From NCBI RefSeq assembly GCF_003935375.1, contig NZ_RHQM01000025.1, positions 1-43,143 of the forward strand: a DNA stretch of 43,143 nucleotides, read 5' to 3'. This document shows positions 7,477-17,500 of this stretch, piece after piece. Origin of the DNA: Stutzerimonas xanthomarina. Lineage in GTDB: Bacteria; Pseudomonadota; Gammaproteobacteria; Pseudomonadales; Pseudomonadaceae. Within the stretch, counting starts at the first letter, position 1, and every line of letters starts with the position of its first letter. The notes beneath the pieces are model-generated. The model saw nothing but the letters and a program-made list of their open reading frames with translations. It searched no databases and was not told where the DNA came from. The translations under genes and the position numbers were made by a program.

Positions 7477-8904
7477 TCAGCGCGAATGAGGGACCGGGGC
7501 GAGCAGTTCCGCCGGCGGCATTTCGCACTGAATCTTGCGGCCAATCAGCGCTTCGATCGGCGGCAGGGCGAAGGAGTCGTCCTCGCCGGCGAAGCTGATC
7601 GACGTGCCGCTGGTGCCGGCACGGCCGGTGCGGCCGATGCGGTGCACGTAGTCATCTGGATCTTCCGGCAGCGTAAAGTTGATTACGTGGCTGATGCCGT
7701 CGACATGGATGCCTCGACCGGCGACGTCGGTCGCCACCAGTACCCGAATCTTGCCTTCGCGGAAACCTTCCAGCGTGCGGATGCGCTTGTGCTGCGGCAC
7801 GTCGCCGGACATCTGCGCGGCGCTGATGCCGTCCCGGGTCAGGCGTTCCTCGATGCGCCGCACTTCATCCTTGCGGTTGGCGAAGACCATCACCCGAGTC
7901 CAGTCATTCTGGGTGATCAGGTTGTACAGCAGCTTGTACTTGTCGCTGCCAGCCACGGCGAATACGTGTTGCTCGACGGTGTCGCTGGCGACGTTTTCCG
8001 GCTCGATCTCGACCACGGCGGGGTTGGTCGTCCACTGCTGCGCCAGGTTCATCACATCATCGGTGAACGTGGCTGAGAACAGCAGGGTCTGGCGTTCGCT
8101 CTTGGGCGGCGTCTGCCGGATGATCTGGCGGACCTGCGGAATGAAGCCCATGTCGAGCATGCGATCGGCTTCATCCAGCACCATCACCTCGACCATGTCC
8201 AGATGCACCTCGCCGCGCTGGTTGAAATCCAGCAGGCGCCCGGGCGTGGCAACCAGGATGTCGCAGAACTTCGATTCCAGCAGCTTGAGCTGCTTGTCGA
8301 AATCCATGCCGCCAACGAAGCTCATCACGTTCAGGTTGGTGTATTTGGTCAGGTCCAGCGCGTCATTGGCGATCTGCACCACGAGTTCACGGGTCGGCGC
8401 GATGATCAGTGCGCGCGGTTCGCCCATATAGCGGTCCCGCGGCGGTGGAGTGTCGAGCAGCTGTGTGATGGTGGAGATGAGAAACGCAGCCGTCTTGCCT
8501 GTGCCGGTCTGGGCGCGGCCAATGGCATCTCTGCCGGCGAGGGTATAGCCGAGCACCTGGGCCTGGATCGGCGTGCAGTAGGGAAAACCCAGGTCATGAA
8601 TTGCGTGCATCAGCTCGGGTGCGAGCTTGAAGTCGTGGAAGCGGGTCTTGCCTTCGGCCGCTTCGACCTCGAAGTCCTCCAGCTTCCACGCCGGAGCGGC
8701 GGGTTTTGGCGGCTTGCTGCTGCGTTGACGGCGCGGCTTTTCGGCGGCGCGCTCAGCAGGCTGCGGCTTGGGTTGAGTATCAGGCGTCGTTGCTTGCTGC
8801 GGGGCGCTGTGTTGGCCCTCGTGGTCGGCGGCGCGCACGTCATCGGCTGCGCTGGCCCGTACATCTGGGGCCTTGCCAAAGATTTTCTTGAGTGCTTTGA
8901 GCAC
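7477..8904 (-). CDS. rhlB: ATP-dependent DEAD-box RNA helicase RhlB
   Basis: Unwinds structured RNA; RhlB is the helicase partner of RNase E in enterobacteria. With a GTG start the protein is 475 residues beginning MLKALKKIFGKAPD. A roughly 90-residue low-complexity Pro/Ala/basic region precedes the helicase core. Core motifs in order are Q-motif GFPYCTPIQAQ, Walker A AQTGTGKT (K137), DEAD (244-247), SAT and HRIGRTGR. The GTG is chosen because homology begins at LKALKKIFGK; GAGAAG lies upstream but is a modest ribosome site. An ATG at 8918 is out of frame, and an in-frame ATG exists at 8964. The start is therefore less certain than the function. Confidence 0.92.
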   Translation of the reverse strand: MLKALKKIFGKAPDVRASAADDVRAADHEGQHSAPQQATTPDTQPKPQPAERAAEKPRRQRSSKPPKPAAPAWKLEDFEVEAAEGKTRFHDFKLAPELMHAIHDLGFPYCTPIQAQVLGYTLAGRDAIGRAQTGTGKTAAFLISTITQLLDTPPPRDRYMGEPRALIIAPTRELVVQIANDALDLTKYTNLNVMSFVGGMDFDKQLKLLESKFCDILVATPGRLLDFNQRGEVHLDMVEVMVLDEADRMLDMGFIPQVRQIIRQTPPKSERQTLLFSATFTDDVMNLAQQWTTNPAVVEIEPENVASDTVEQHVFAVAGSDKYKLLYNLITQNDWTRVMVFANRKDEVRRIEERLTRDGISAAQMSGDVPQHKRIRTLEGFREGKIRVLVATDVAGRGIHVDGISHVINFTLPEDPDDYVHRIGRTGRAGTSGTSISFAGEDDSFALPPIEALIGRKIQCEMPPAELLAPVPHSR

Positions 8905-9082
8905 GGTCTTCTCGTCATTTATTAGGAAAGTGTCGCGCGCCAGTGTAATGCAAGACGCATGCATGGCGAAGCCTCGCGCACGGGAAGGCTTGGCTTCCAG
9001 CGGGCGCACTCGCGCCTGACGTACTATTGTGTGATACCGCGCGGGCCTGGTCAGGGCCTTGGGGCATGGCCGTGTCTGATGC

Positions 9083-9123
9083 CAGGTTCAAGCGTGGCAG
9101 GATGCCGACCGCGCTTGAGCCTG
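9083..9123. repeat. Imperfect inverted repeat between esterase and rhlB genes
   Basis: Arms CAGGTTCAAGCG (9083-9094) and CGCTTGAGCCTG (9112-9123) pair at 11 of 12 positions with a 17-base loop. It lies 68 bp past the esterase stop and about 180 bp before the rhlB start. It has no U-tract, so a termination or regulatory role is only a possibility. Confidence 0.5.
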
Positions 9124-9190
9124 CCAGGTGGCGGACGGCCAAGCGCGCCGCTCATCCTTCCTTTGATGAATAGGCCTCCGGAGCTGGTGC

Positions 9191-9862
9191 TCAGGAGGCG
9201 GCATTTTCGCCAAGCAAAGGTGCGAGCCAGTTGCCGATGTCGCGGATTTCCTCCGGGAGCACCTCGTGGCTCATCGGGTACTCGCGCCAGCTGACGTTGA
9301 CGCCGGCGTCGTGCAGGCACTGATAAGCGGCACGGCCCATCGCAGGCGGCACTACATCATCGTGGCTGCCATGCAGGCATAGCGCCGGATAGCGCCGGGC
9401 ATCATCGGAAAGCGCGAGGCGCTCGGCAAATGTCGGGGCATAGGTGGACAGCGCGATGACGCCGCCCAGCGGGCCCTGCCAGCGCAGAAATGCCGTATGC
9501 AGCACCACCGCGCCGCCTTGGGAGAAGCCGGCGAGAAAGATGCGTACCGGATCGATGCCCGCGTCACGCTGTGCTTCGATCAGACCGATGACCTGTTGCG
9601 CTGATGCCTCGAGTTGCTCGCGATCGATCGCGCGGGCTGGGCTCATGGCCAGGATGTCGTACCAGCTGGGCATGCTCCAGCCACCGTTGATGGTTACCGG
9701 ACGCGTCGGTGCCTGCGGCAGAACGAAGCGAGTGCTATGAAGCTTCTGCTGCAGCGCTTCGGCCACAGGTAGGAAGTCATAGCGATCAGCGCCCAGGCCA
9801 TGCAGCCAGATGATGCAGGCATCGGCAATGCCATTGGATTCGAGGATCAACGGTTCGCTCAT
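9191..9862 (-). CDS. Serine carboxylesterase (phospholipase/carboxylesterase family, alpha/beta hydrolase)
   Basis: A 223-residue cytosolic alpha/beta hydrolase resembling Pseudomonas carboxylesterase II and acyl-protein thioesterases; hydrolyses short-chain esters. HGLGAD at residues 21-26 forms the oxyanion region. The nucleophile is S114 in GFSQG, the acid lies in HGSHDDVVP (D168 or D169), and the histidine is H199 in MSHEV, completing the triad. GGAG precedes the ATG by seven bases. It is divergent from the amino-acid transporter operon and upstream of rhlB on the same strand. The physiological substrate is unknown. Confidence 0.93.
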   Translation of the reverse strand: MSEPLILESNGIADACIIWLHGLGADRYDFLPVAEALQQKLHSTRFVLPQAPTRPVTINGGWSMPSWYDILAMSPARAIDREQLEASAQQVIGLIEAQRDAGIDPVRIFLAGFSQGGAVVLHTAFLRWQGPLGGVIALSTYAPTFAERLALSDDARRYPALCLHGSHDDVVPPAMGRAAYQCLHDAGVNVSWREYPMSHEVLPEEIRDIGNWLAPLLGENAAS

Positions 9863-9979
9863 AGATCGGCTCCAGTTGGGGGCAAGTTGCCTCGTCTTGG
9901 GGCATTACGTGCCACCGGCGAGGGAGTGGCGCGAGGTTACCCGCTCGCGCACTTCGATAGAACCCGCAACCTGGCGTAT

Positions 9980-10003
9980 CCAGCTCATTGCCGGATGAGC
10001 TGG
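9980..10003. repeat. Perfect inverted repeat overlapping the aapJ -24 element
   Basis: CCAGCTCAT (9980-9988) and ATGAGCTGG (9995-10003) are perfect 9-bp arms around TGCCGG. The right arm contains the GG of the -24 element of the sigma-54 site. It lies upstream of both flanking divergent genes, so it is not a gene terminator; an operator is more likely. Confidence 0.6.
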
Positions 10004-10016
10004 TACGCGCCTTGCT
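10001..10016 (+). promoter_or_regulatory. Sigma-54 (RpoN) promoter for aapJQMP
   Basis: TGGTACGCGCCTTGCT matches the RpoN consensus TGGCAC-N5-TTGCW at every specified position but one, with GG (10002-10003) and GC (10014-10015) exactly 10 bases apart. Transcription would start near 10027. Sigma-54 control fits a nitrogen-responsive amino-acid transporter and would require an enhancer-binding activator not encoded here. Confidence 0.75.
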
Positions 10017-10201
10017 AAGTTCAGTTCGACTCAGAAGGGAACGGCTCGCATGAGCGAGTCGAGGTAATGGCACAAAGAACATTGCCGATCATCCACGGAC
10101 GACTAGACTCAGGTCAGGCTGCGCCGCTTCGCTGCTGCCGGTTACGCATCGAGGGGCAACAGGCCCGAACCCGAGAATAAGAAAGCAAACTGGAGGTTTC
10201 G

Positions 10202-11230
10202 ATGATTAGGGTGAAATCCACACTGGCTGCGCTGGGTGCAGCGTCACTGCTGGGAATCAGCGGGCTGGCGCAAGCGGGGGCGACCCTCGATGCAGTGCAG
10301 AAGAAAGGATTCGTGCAGTGCGGCATCAGTGATGGCCTTCCGGGCTTTTCCTACGCCGATGCAAAGGGGCAATACCTGGGGATCGACGTGGATGTCTGTC
10401 GCGCGGTGGCCGCGGCCGTGTTCGGTGACGCCAGTAAGGTCAAGTACAGTCCGTTGACCGCCAAGGAGCGCTTCACCGCGCTGCAATCCGGTGAAGTGGA
10501 CATGCTGTCGCGCAACACCACCTGGACCAGCTCGCGTGATGCGGCGATGGGCCTGAATTTCACCGGCGTGACCTATTACGACGGTCAAGGCTTTCTGGTG
10601 AACAAGGAGCTGGGTGTCAAAAGTGCCAAGGAGCTGGATGGCGCGACTGTCTGCATTCAGGCAGGCACGACTACCGAACTCAATCTTTCCGATTATTTCC
10701 GCGCCAACAACCTGAAGTACACCCCCATCACCTACGACACCTCGGACGAAAGCGCCAAGTCACTGGAGTCGGGCCGTTGCGACGTGCTCACTTCCGACCA
10801 GTCACAGCTCTACGCCCAGCGCATCAAGCTGGCAAAGCCTGATGACTACGTAGTGCTACCCGAAGTGATATCCAAGGAGCCCCTCGGCCCGGCGGTCCGC
10901 CAAGGCGATGAGGAATGGTTCGATATCGTGCGTTGGACCTTGTTCGCCATGCTCAACGCCGAGGAATTGGGCATCACTTCGGCAAACGTCGAAGAAAAGG
11001 CCAAGAGCACCAAGAACCCTGACGTCGCCCGGCTTTTGGGTGTCGAAGGGGAGTATGGCAAGGACCTGAAGCTGCCGAAGGACTGGGCGGTGCAGATCGT
11101 CAAGCAGGTCGGTAACTATGGCGAGATCTTCGATCGAAACGTCGGCGCCGGCAGCGAGCTGAAGATCGAACGTGGCCTCAATGCCCTGTGGAACAACGGC
11201 GGCGTGCAGTACGCCCCGCCGGTACGTTGA
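10202..11230 (+). CDS. aapJ: General L-amino acid ABC transporter, periplasmic binding protein AapJ
   Basis: Periplasmic solute-binding protein that delivers amino acids to the AapQM-P transporter. The 342-residue precursor has a signal peptide with a hydrophobic core and likely cleavage after AQA (about residue 25). The mature part has the family-3 binding-protein pattern: LDAVQKKGFVQCGISDGLPGFSY, YLGIDVDVCRAVAAAVFGD, FTALQSGEVDMLSRNTTWT and ESGRCDVLTSDQSQLYA. GGAGG lies just before the ATG. It is the first gene of aapJQMP and is followed by two hairpins that may raise its expression relative to the permeases. Confidence 0.96.
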   Translation: MIRVKSTLAALGAASLLGISGLAQAGATLDAVQKKGFVQCGISDGLPGFSYADAKGQYLGIDVDVCRAVAAAVFGDASKVKYSPLTAKERFTALQSGEVDMLSRNTTWTSSRDAAMGLNFTGVTYYDGQGFLVNKELGVKSAKELDGATVCIQAGTTTELNLSDYFRANNLKYTPITYDTSDESAKSLESGRCDVLTSDQSQLYAQRIKLAKPDDYVVLPEVISKEPLGPAVRQGDEEWFDIVRWTLFAMLNAEELGITSANVEEKAKSTKNPDVARLLGVEGEYGKDLKLPKDWAVQIVKQVGNYGEIFDRNVGAGSELKIERGLNALWNNGGVQYAPPVR

Positions 11231-11235
11231 CCAAG

Positions 11236-11264
11236 CGGGGCCGGCTACACCGGCCCCGTTTTCC
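11236..11264 (+). terminator. Intrinsic terminator/attenuator between aapJ and aapQ
   Basis: A perfect 9-bp stem CGGGGCCGG/CCGGCCCCG with a 5-base loop is followed by TTTTCC, six bases past the aapJ stop. The short U-run suggests partial termination, giving more binding protein than permease. Confidence 0.75.
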
Positions 11265-11276
11265 AAAGGGAGAAGT

Positions 11277-11305
11277 GCCGCCGGCGCGCACAACGCGCCG
11301 GCGGT
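11277..11305 (+). repeat. Second strong hairpin in the aapJ-aapQ gap
   Basis: A perfect 11-bp GC stem (11278-11288 with 11294-11304, plus a G-U pair) closes a CACAA loop, 19 bp before the aapQ start and with no U-tract. It could block 3'-exonucleases on aapJ mRNA or affect aapQ initiation. Confidence 0.65.
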
Positions 11306-11323
11306 GCGGTATGAGGACATTCG

Positions 11324-12508
11324 ATGCGAACCATCGACAATCCTAGGCCGACTGGCGGGTCGCTATTGACCGACCCACGGGCACGCGCCTGGCTGTTTCA
11401 GATTCTGGCTGTAATCACCGTCGTAGCATTCGGCTGGTACCTTTTTCACAATACCCAGACCAACCTTGCCCATCGCGGCATTACCTCCGGCTTCGGTTTC
11501 CTTGAGAACGCCGCCGGCTTCGGCATATCCCAACACCTGATCGATTACAGCGAGAGCGACACCTACGGTCGCGTCTTCTGGGTCGGGCTGCTCAATACGC
11601 TGTTGGTCAGCGTCATCGGGATATTTCTCGCAACGGTGATGGGGTTCATCCTCGGCGTGGGACGCCTCTCAAGCAACTGGCTGATCCGCCAGCTGGCGAC
11701 GCTCTACATCGAGATATTTCGCAATATCCCGCCGTTGCTGCTGATCTTCTTCGTCTACTTCGCTGTGATCAGCCCGTTGCCTGGGCCGCGTGACAGCCTG
11801 AGCCTATGGGATGCGGTGTTCGTCAACAACCGCGGCGTGCAGATGCCGGCACCCAGCGCCGCCGATGGCTTCTGGGCATTCTGGCTGGCATTGCTCGTGG
11901 CGCTGGTCGCCGTGGTCTTGCTCAATCGCTGGGCTCGGGCGCGTCGGCATGCCACCGGGCAGATGTTTCCGGTGTTCTGGACCAGCTTTGGGTTGTTTCT
12001 TGCCATCCCCTGGCTGATGACCTTCATTGCAGGCGTACCTTTCACCTGGGAAGTGCCGGAGTTGCAGCGCTTCAACATTCGCGGTGGTTGGGTGGTGATC
12101 CCGGAGCTGGTTTCGATCGTGGTGGCGTTGTCGGTGTATACCGCGGCGTTCATCGGCGAAACCGTGCGTTCAGGCATTCAGTCGGTCAGCCATGGCCAGA
12201 CCGAAGCCGCCGCTTCGCTTGGGTTGCGCCCAGGCCAGGTATTGCGGCTGGTGATCGTGCCGCAAGCGTTGCGGGTGATCGTGCCGCCGCTGACCAGCCA
12301 ATACCTGAACCTGGCAAAGAACTCGTCGCTCGCTGCTGCTATCGGTTATCCGGACATGGTGTCGCTATTCGCCGGCACGGTGCTCAATCAGACCGGGCAG
12401 GCCATCGAAACCATGGCCATCACCATGAGTGTCTATCTGGCCATCAGCATCAGCATCTCGCTGCTGATGAACTGGTACAACAAGCGCATTGCGCTGATCG
12501 AGCGGTGA
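11324..12508 (+). CDS. aapQ: General L-amino acid ABC transporter permease AapQ
   Basis: A 394-residue inner-membrane permease that pairs with AapM. Several hydrophobic helices are visible, and the permease-ATPase coupling motif occurs as SVSHGQTEAAASLGLRPGQVLRLVIVPQALRV (about residues 285-316). The hydrophilic insert between the N-terminal and core helices is typical of Aap permeases. The start has GAGGA upstream. The aapM start follows the stop by four bases, so the two are co-translated. Confidence 0.95.
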   Translation: MRTIDNPRPTGGSLLTDPRARAWLFQILAVITVVAFGWYLFHNTQTNLAHRGITSGFGFLENAAGFGISQHLIDYSESDTYGRVFWVGLLNTLLVSVIGIFLATVMGFILGVGRLSSNWLIRQLATLYIEIFRNIPPLLLIFFVYFAVISPLPGPRDSLSLWDAVFVNNRGVQMPAPSAADGFWAFWLALLVALVAVVLLNRWARARRHATGQMFPVFWTSFGLFLAIPWLMTFIAGVPFTWEVPELQRFNIRGGWVVIPELVSIVVALSVYTAAFIGETVRSGIQSVSHGQTEAAASLGLRPGQVLRLVIVPQALRVIVPPLTSQYLNLAKNSSLAAAIGYPDMVSLFAGTVLNQTGQAIETMAITMSVYLAISISISLLMNWYNKRIALIER

Positions 12509-12512
12509 GCGC

Positions 12513-13610
12513 ATGACCATCCATACCTTCAAGCCCGACCTGCCGCCACCGACGATCAGCATCGGTGCGCTCGGCTGGCTACGGGCCAATCTGTTTTCCA
12601 GCTGGATCAATACCCTGCTGACGCTGGTAGGGCTATACCTGCTCTGGCTGATTGTGCCGCCGGTACTCGAATGGGCCATCTTCAAGGCCGACTGGACCGG
12701 TGAAACTCGCGCCGACTGCAGCCGCGAAGGCGCCTGCTGGGTGTTCATTCAGACCCGGTTCGGCCAGTTCATGTACGGCTTCTATCCGACGGAGCTGCGC
12801 TGGCGAGTCGATGCGGCAGCCTGGCTGGCGATCATCGGTGCGGCGCCGCTGTTCCTGCGGCAGATGCCACACAAGTTGCGCTACGGGCTGGGCTATCTGC
12901 TGGTTTACCCGCTGCTGGCCTACTGGCTGCTGCATGGTGGCTTTCTCGGCCTGCAGACGGTGCCTACCAGTCAGTGGGGCGGGCTCATGCTGACCGTAGT
13001 GATCGCTGCCGTGGGCATTGCCGGTGCTTTGCCGCTGGGCATTCTGCTGGCATTGGGACGGCGCTCGGACATGCCGGCTATTCGCGTGCTCTGCGTGACC
13101 TTCATCGAGTTCTGGCGCGGCGTGCCGTTGATCACCGTGCTGTTCATGTCATCGGTGATGCTGCCGCTGTTCCTGCCCGAAGGCATGAGCCTCGACAAGC
13201 TGCTGCGGGCAATGCTGATGGTGGTGTTCTTCGAGGCCGCCTACATCGCCGAGGTGGTACGTGGCGGTCTGCAGGCGATCCCCAAGGGGCAGTATGAAGC
13301 CGCGGCGGCCATGGGCCTGGGCTACTGGCGCAGCACGCTGCTGGTGATCCTGCCGCAGGCGCTGAAGCTGGTAATCCCAGGCATCGTCAACACCTTCATT
13401 GCCCTGTTCAAGGACACCAGCCTGGTGATCATCATCGGCCTGTTCGACTTCCTCAACAGCATCAAGCGCGCCACCGCGGACCCGGCATGGCTGGGCATGT
13501 CCACCGAGGGCTACGTGTTCGCCGCGCTGGTGTACTGGATGTTCTGTTTCGGCATGTCCCGCTATTCGATGCGCCTGGAGCGCAAGCTGGACACCGGCCA
13601 CAAGCATTAG
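12513..13610 (+). CDS. aapM: General L-amino acid ABC transporter permease AapM
   Basis: A 365-residue inner-membrane permease, partner of AapQ. An N-terminal hydrophobic segment is followed by a periplasmic region containing Cys residues (ADCSREGACW). The coupling loop is GLQAIPKGQYEAAAAMGLGYWRSTLLVILPQALK near residues 251-284. The gene starts 4 bp after aapQ and ends 9 bp before aapP. Confidence 0.95.
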   Translation: MTIHTFKPDLPPPTISIGALGWLRANLFSSWINTLLTLVGLYLLWLIVPPVLEWAIFKADWTGETRADCSREGACWVFIQTRFGQFMYGFYPTELRWRVDAAAWLAIIGAAPLFLRQMPHKLRYGLGYLLVYPLLAYWLLHGGFLGLQTVPTSQWGGLMLTVVIAAVGIAGALPLGILLALGRRSDMPAIRVLCVTFIEFWRGVPLITVLFMSSVMLPLFLPEGMSLDKLLRAMLMVVFFEAAYIAEVVRGGLQAIPKGQYEAAAAMGLGYWRSTLLVILPQALKLVIPGIVNTFIALFKDTSLVIIIGLFDFLNSIKRATADPAWLGMSTEGYVFAALVYWMFCFGMSRYSMRLERKLDTGHKH

Positions 13611-13619
13611 GAGTGATAT

Positions 13620-14387
<768 letters not shown>

Positions 14388-14442
14388 TCCAAGCCGGGCC
14401 TGGCGTGCCGTCGGAACACGCGGCGCCTGGCTGTGTTCAGCC

Positions 14443-14472
14443 TTAGCCTCGGCCGCCGTCATGGGCTAGAAT
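14443..14472 (+). promoter_or_regulatory. Candidate purL promoter
   Basis: TAGAAT (14467-14472) is a good -10 hexamer about 40 bp before the purL start; the best -35 partner is TTAGCC (14443-14448) at an 18-bp spacing, which is weak. Sequence resemblance only. Confidence 0.4.
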
Positions 14473-14512
14473 ACGCGCCCCGACTGCTCCCCCCTCCGAG
14501 GCTGTTCCGACG

Positions 14513-17500
14513 ATGTTGATCCTGCGCGGCGCTCCCGCTCTTTCCGCCTTCCGTCATGGCAAGCTCCTGGCACAACTGACCGATAAGGTCCCCGCCGTCA
14601 GCGGGCTGTATGCCGAGTTCGCCCATTTCGCCGAGGTTTCCGGCACGCTTGGCGCGGATGAGCAGAACGTACTGACCCGCCTGCTGAAGTACGGCCCCAG
14701 CGTGCCGGTGCAGGAACCTGCCGGTCAGCTGTTTCTTGTGGTGCCGCGCTTCGGCACCATCTCGCCGTGGTCGAGCAAGGCGAGCGATATCGCCCACAAC
14801 TGCGGCCTGGAGAAGATCCAGCGGCTGGAGCGGGGCATCGCCTATTACGTGCAGGGCGAGTTTTCCGATAGCGATACACAGCTGATTGCCGCGGCACTGC
14901 ACGACCGCATGACGCAACTGGTGCTCGATCGCTTCGAAGAAGCCACCAACCTGTTCAGCCATGCCGAGCCTAAGCCGCTGACTGCAGTAGATATCCTCGG
15001 TGGCGGCCGCGCCGCGCTGGAAAAGGCCAATATCGAACTGGGCCTGGCCCTGGCCGAAGACGAAATCGATTATCTGGTCAGCGCCTTCCAGGGCCTCAAG
15101 CGCAACCCGCACGACATCGAGCTAATGATGTTCGCGCAGGCCAATTCCGAGCATTGCCGCCACAAGATCTTCAATGCCAGCTGGGACATCGACGGCGAAA
15201 GCCAGGACAAGTCGCTGTTCGGCATGATCAAGAACACCTACCAGATGCACAGCGAGAACGTGCTGTCCGCTTACAAGGACAACGCGTCGGTCATCGTTGG
15301 CCACACCGCAGGGCGTTTCTTCCCCAATCCTGAAACCCGCCAGTACGGCGCGGTGCAGGAGCCGGTGCACATCCTGATGAAGGTGGAAACCCACAACCAC
15401 CCGACCGCCATCTCGCCGTTCTCGGGTGCTTCCACCGGCTCCGGCGGCGAGATCCGCGACGAGGGCGCCACCGGCCGCGGCGCCAAGCCAAAGGCCGGTC
15501 TGACCGGTTTCACCGTCTCCAACCTGAACATCCCCGGCTTCGAGCAGCCGTGGGAACAGGCCTACGGTAAGCCGGAACGCATCGTCACGCCGCTGGACAT
15601 CATGATTGAAGGCCCTCTGGGCGGCGCCGCGTTCAACAACGAGTTCGGCCGCCCGGCGCTGACCGGTTACTTCCGTACCTTCGAGCAGTCGATCAACACG
15701 CCGCGCGGCGACGAGGTGCGTGGTTATCACAAGCCGATCATGCTCGCTGGTGGCATGGGCAACATCCGTGAAGATCACGTACAGAAAGCCGAGATTACCG
15801 TTGGCGCCAAGCTGATCGTGCTCGGCGGCCCGGCCATGCTGATCGGCCTGGGCGGAGGCGCCGCTTCCTCGGTCGCGACCGGTGCCAGCTCTGCCGATCT
15901 GGATTTCGCCTCGGTGCAGCGTGAGAACCCGGAAATGGAACGCCGTTGTCAGGAGGTCATCGACCGTTGCTGGCAGCTGGGCGACCAGAACCCCATCGCC
16001 TTCATCCATGACGTCGGCGCCGGTGGCATCTCCAACGCCTTCCCGGAGCTGGTCAACGATGGCGGCCGCGGTGGCCGCTTCGAACTGCGCAACGTGCCCA
16101 ACGACGAGCCGGGCATGGCCCCGCACGAGATCTGGAGCAACGAGTCCCAGGAGCGCTACGTACTGGCCGTCAGCGCCGTCGATTTCGAGCGTTTCCAGGC
16201 CATCTGCGAACGAGAGCGCTGCCCGTTCGCCGTCGTCGGCGAGGCGACCGAAGAGCCACAACTGACCGTCACCGACAGCCATTTCGGCAACACCCCGGTG
16301 GATATGCCGCTCGAAGTGCTGCTCGGCAAGCCGCCGCGCATGCATCGCAGCGCCAGCCGCGAAGCGGAACTGGGCGATGACTTCGATGCGGCTACGGTTG
16401 ATCTGAGCGAGGCGGTCACACGGGTGCTGCGCCACCCTGCGGTCGCCAGCAAGAGCTTCCTGATCACCATCGGTGACCGCAGCATTACCGGCCAGGTCGC
16501 TCGCGATCAGATGGTCGGCCCTTGGCAGGTGCCGGTCGCTGACTGCGCCGTCACGGCTACCAGCTACGATGTTTACACTGGCGAAGCCATGGCAATGGGC
16601 GAGCGTACGCCGCTGGCATTGCTGGACGCGCCGGCGTCAGGCCGCATGGCCATTGGCGAAACGCTGACCAACCTGGCAGCGGCGCGCATCGAGAAGATAT
16701 CCGACATCAAATTGTCCGCCAACTGGATGGCCGCCGCCGGCCATCCGGGCGAAGACGCACGGTTGTACGACACCGTTCGCGCCGTCGGCATGGAGCTGTG
16801 CCCGCAGTTGGGCCTGACCATTCCGGTGGGCAAGGACTCGATGTCGATGAAGACCCGTTGGAGCGAGGAGGGCGCCGAGAAAAGCGTGACCTCGCCGATG
16901 TCGCTGATCGTTTCCGGCTTTGCCCCGGTCACTGATATCCGCCAGACACTGACCCCGCAGTTGCGCCTGGACAAGGGCGCAACGGACCTGATCCTGATCG
17001 ATCTGGGACGCGGGCAGAACCGCATGGGCGCTTCGATTCTTGCGCAGGTGTACGGTCAGCTTGGTCGCCAGGCACCCGACGTCGATGATGCCGAAGACCT
17101 GCAGGCGTTCTTCGCCGTGGTCCAGGGGCTGAATGCCGACGGTCTGTTGCTGGCCTACCATGATCGTTCCGACGGTGGTCTGCTGACCACTGTGCTGGAA
17201 ATGTCGTTTGCCGGTCATTGCGGCCTGAACCTCAATCTCGACGGTCTGCTGGAGAGTGCCGAAGAGATCGCACCGATGCTCTTCAACGAAGAGCTCGGTG
17301 CGGTGATCCAGGTGCGGCAGGGCGATACCGAAATCGTGCTGGCGCAGTTCAGTGCAGCCGGTCTGGGTGACTGCGTCGCTGTCATTGGTCAACCGGTCAA
17401 CAATGGCCATGTGTCGATCAAGCACGGCGAGAACGAAGTCTTCGCCGGTGAGCGCCGTCTGCTGCACCGGCAGTGGGCGGAAACCAGTTACCAGATCCAG

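Larger units (their letters stand above)
9863..10201 (+). other. Divergent intergenic region between the esterase gene and aapJ
   Basis: This 339-bp region has no credible coding frame. It carries an inverted repeat (9980-10003) and a sigma-54-type promoter (10001-10016) for aapJ. Downstream is a leader of about 175 nt with a small hairpin GCTCGC-ATGA-GCGAG near 10044-10058. No clear NtrC site (GCACC..GGTGC) was found; GTGCCAC..GTGGCGC near 9909-9932 is a poor, over-spaced approximation. Confidence 0.6.

Noticed and set aside
8610..8918. 102-codon frame starting at an ATG 14 bp upstream of the rhlB GTG
   Set aside because: Out of frame with the helicase; its Arg/Ser/Pro-rich product is a frame-shifted reading of the rhlB N-terminal region.
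10067..10085. Second possible sigma-54 site (TGGCAC...TTGC) upstream of aapJ
   Set aside because: GG and GC are 13 bases apart instead of the required 10.
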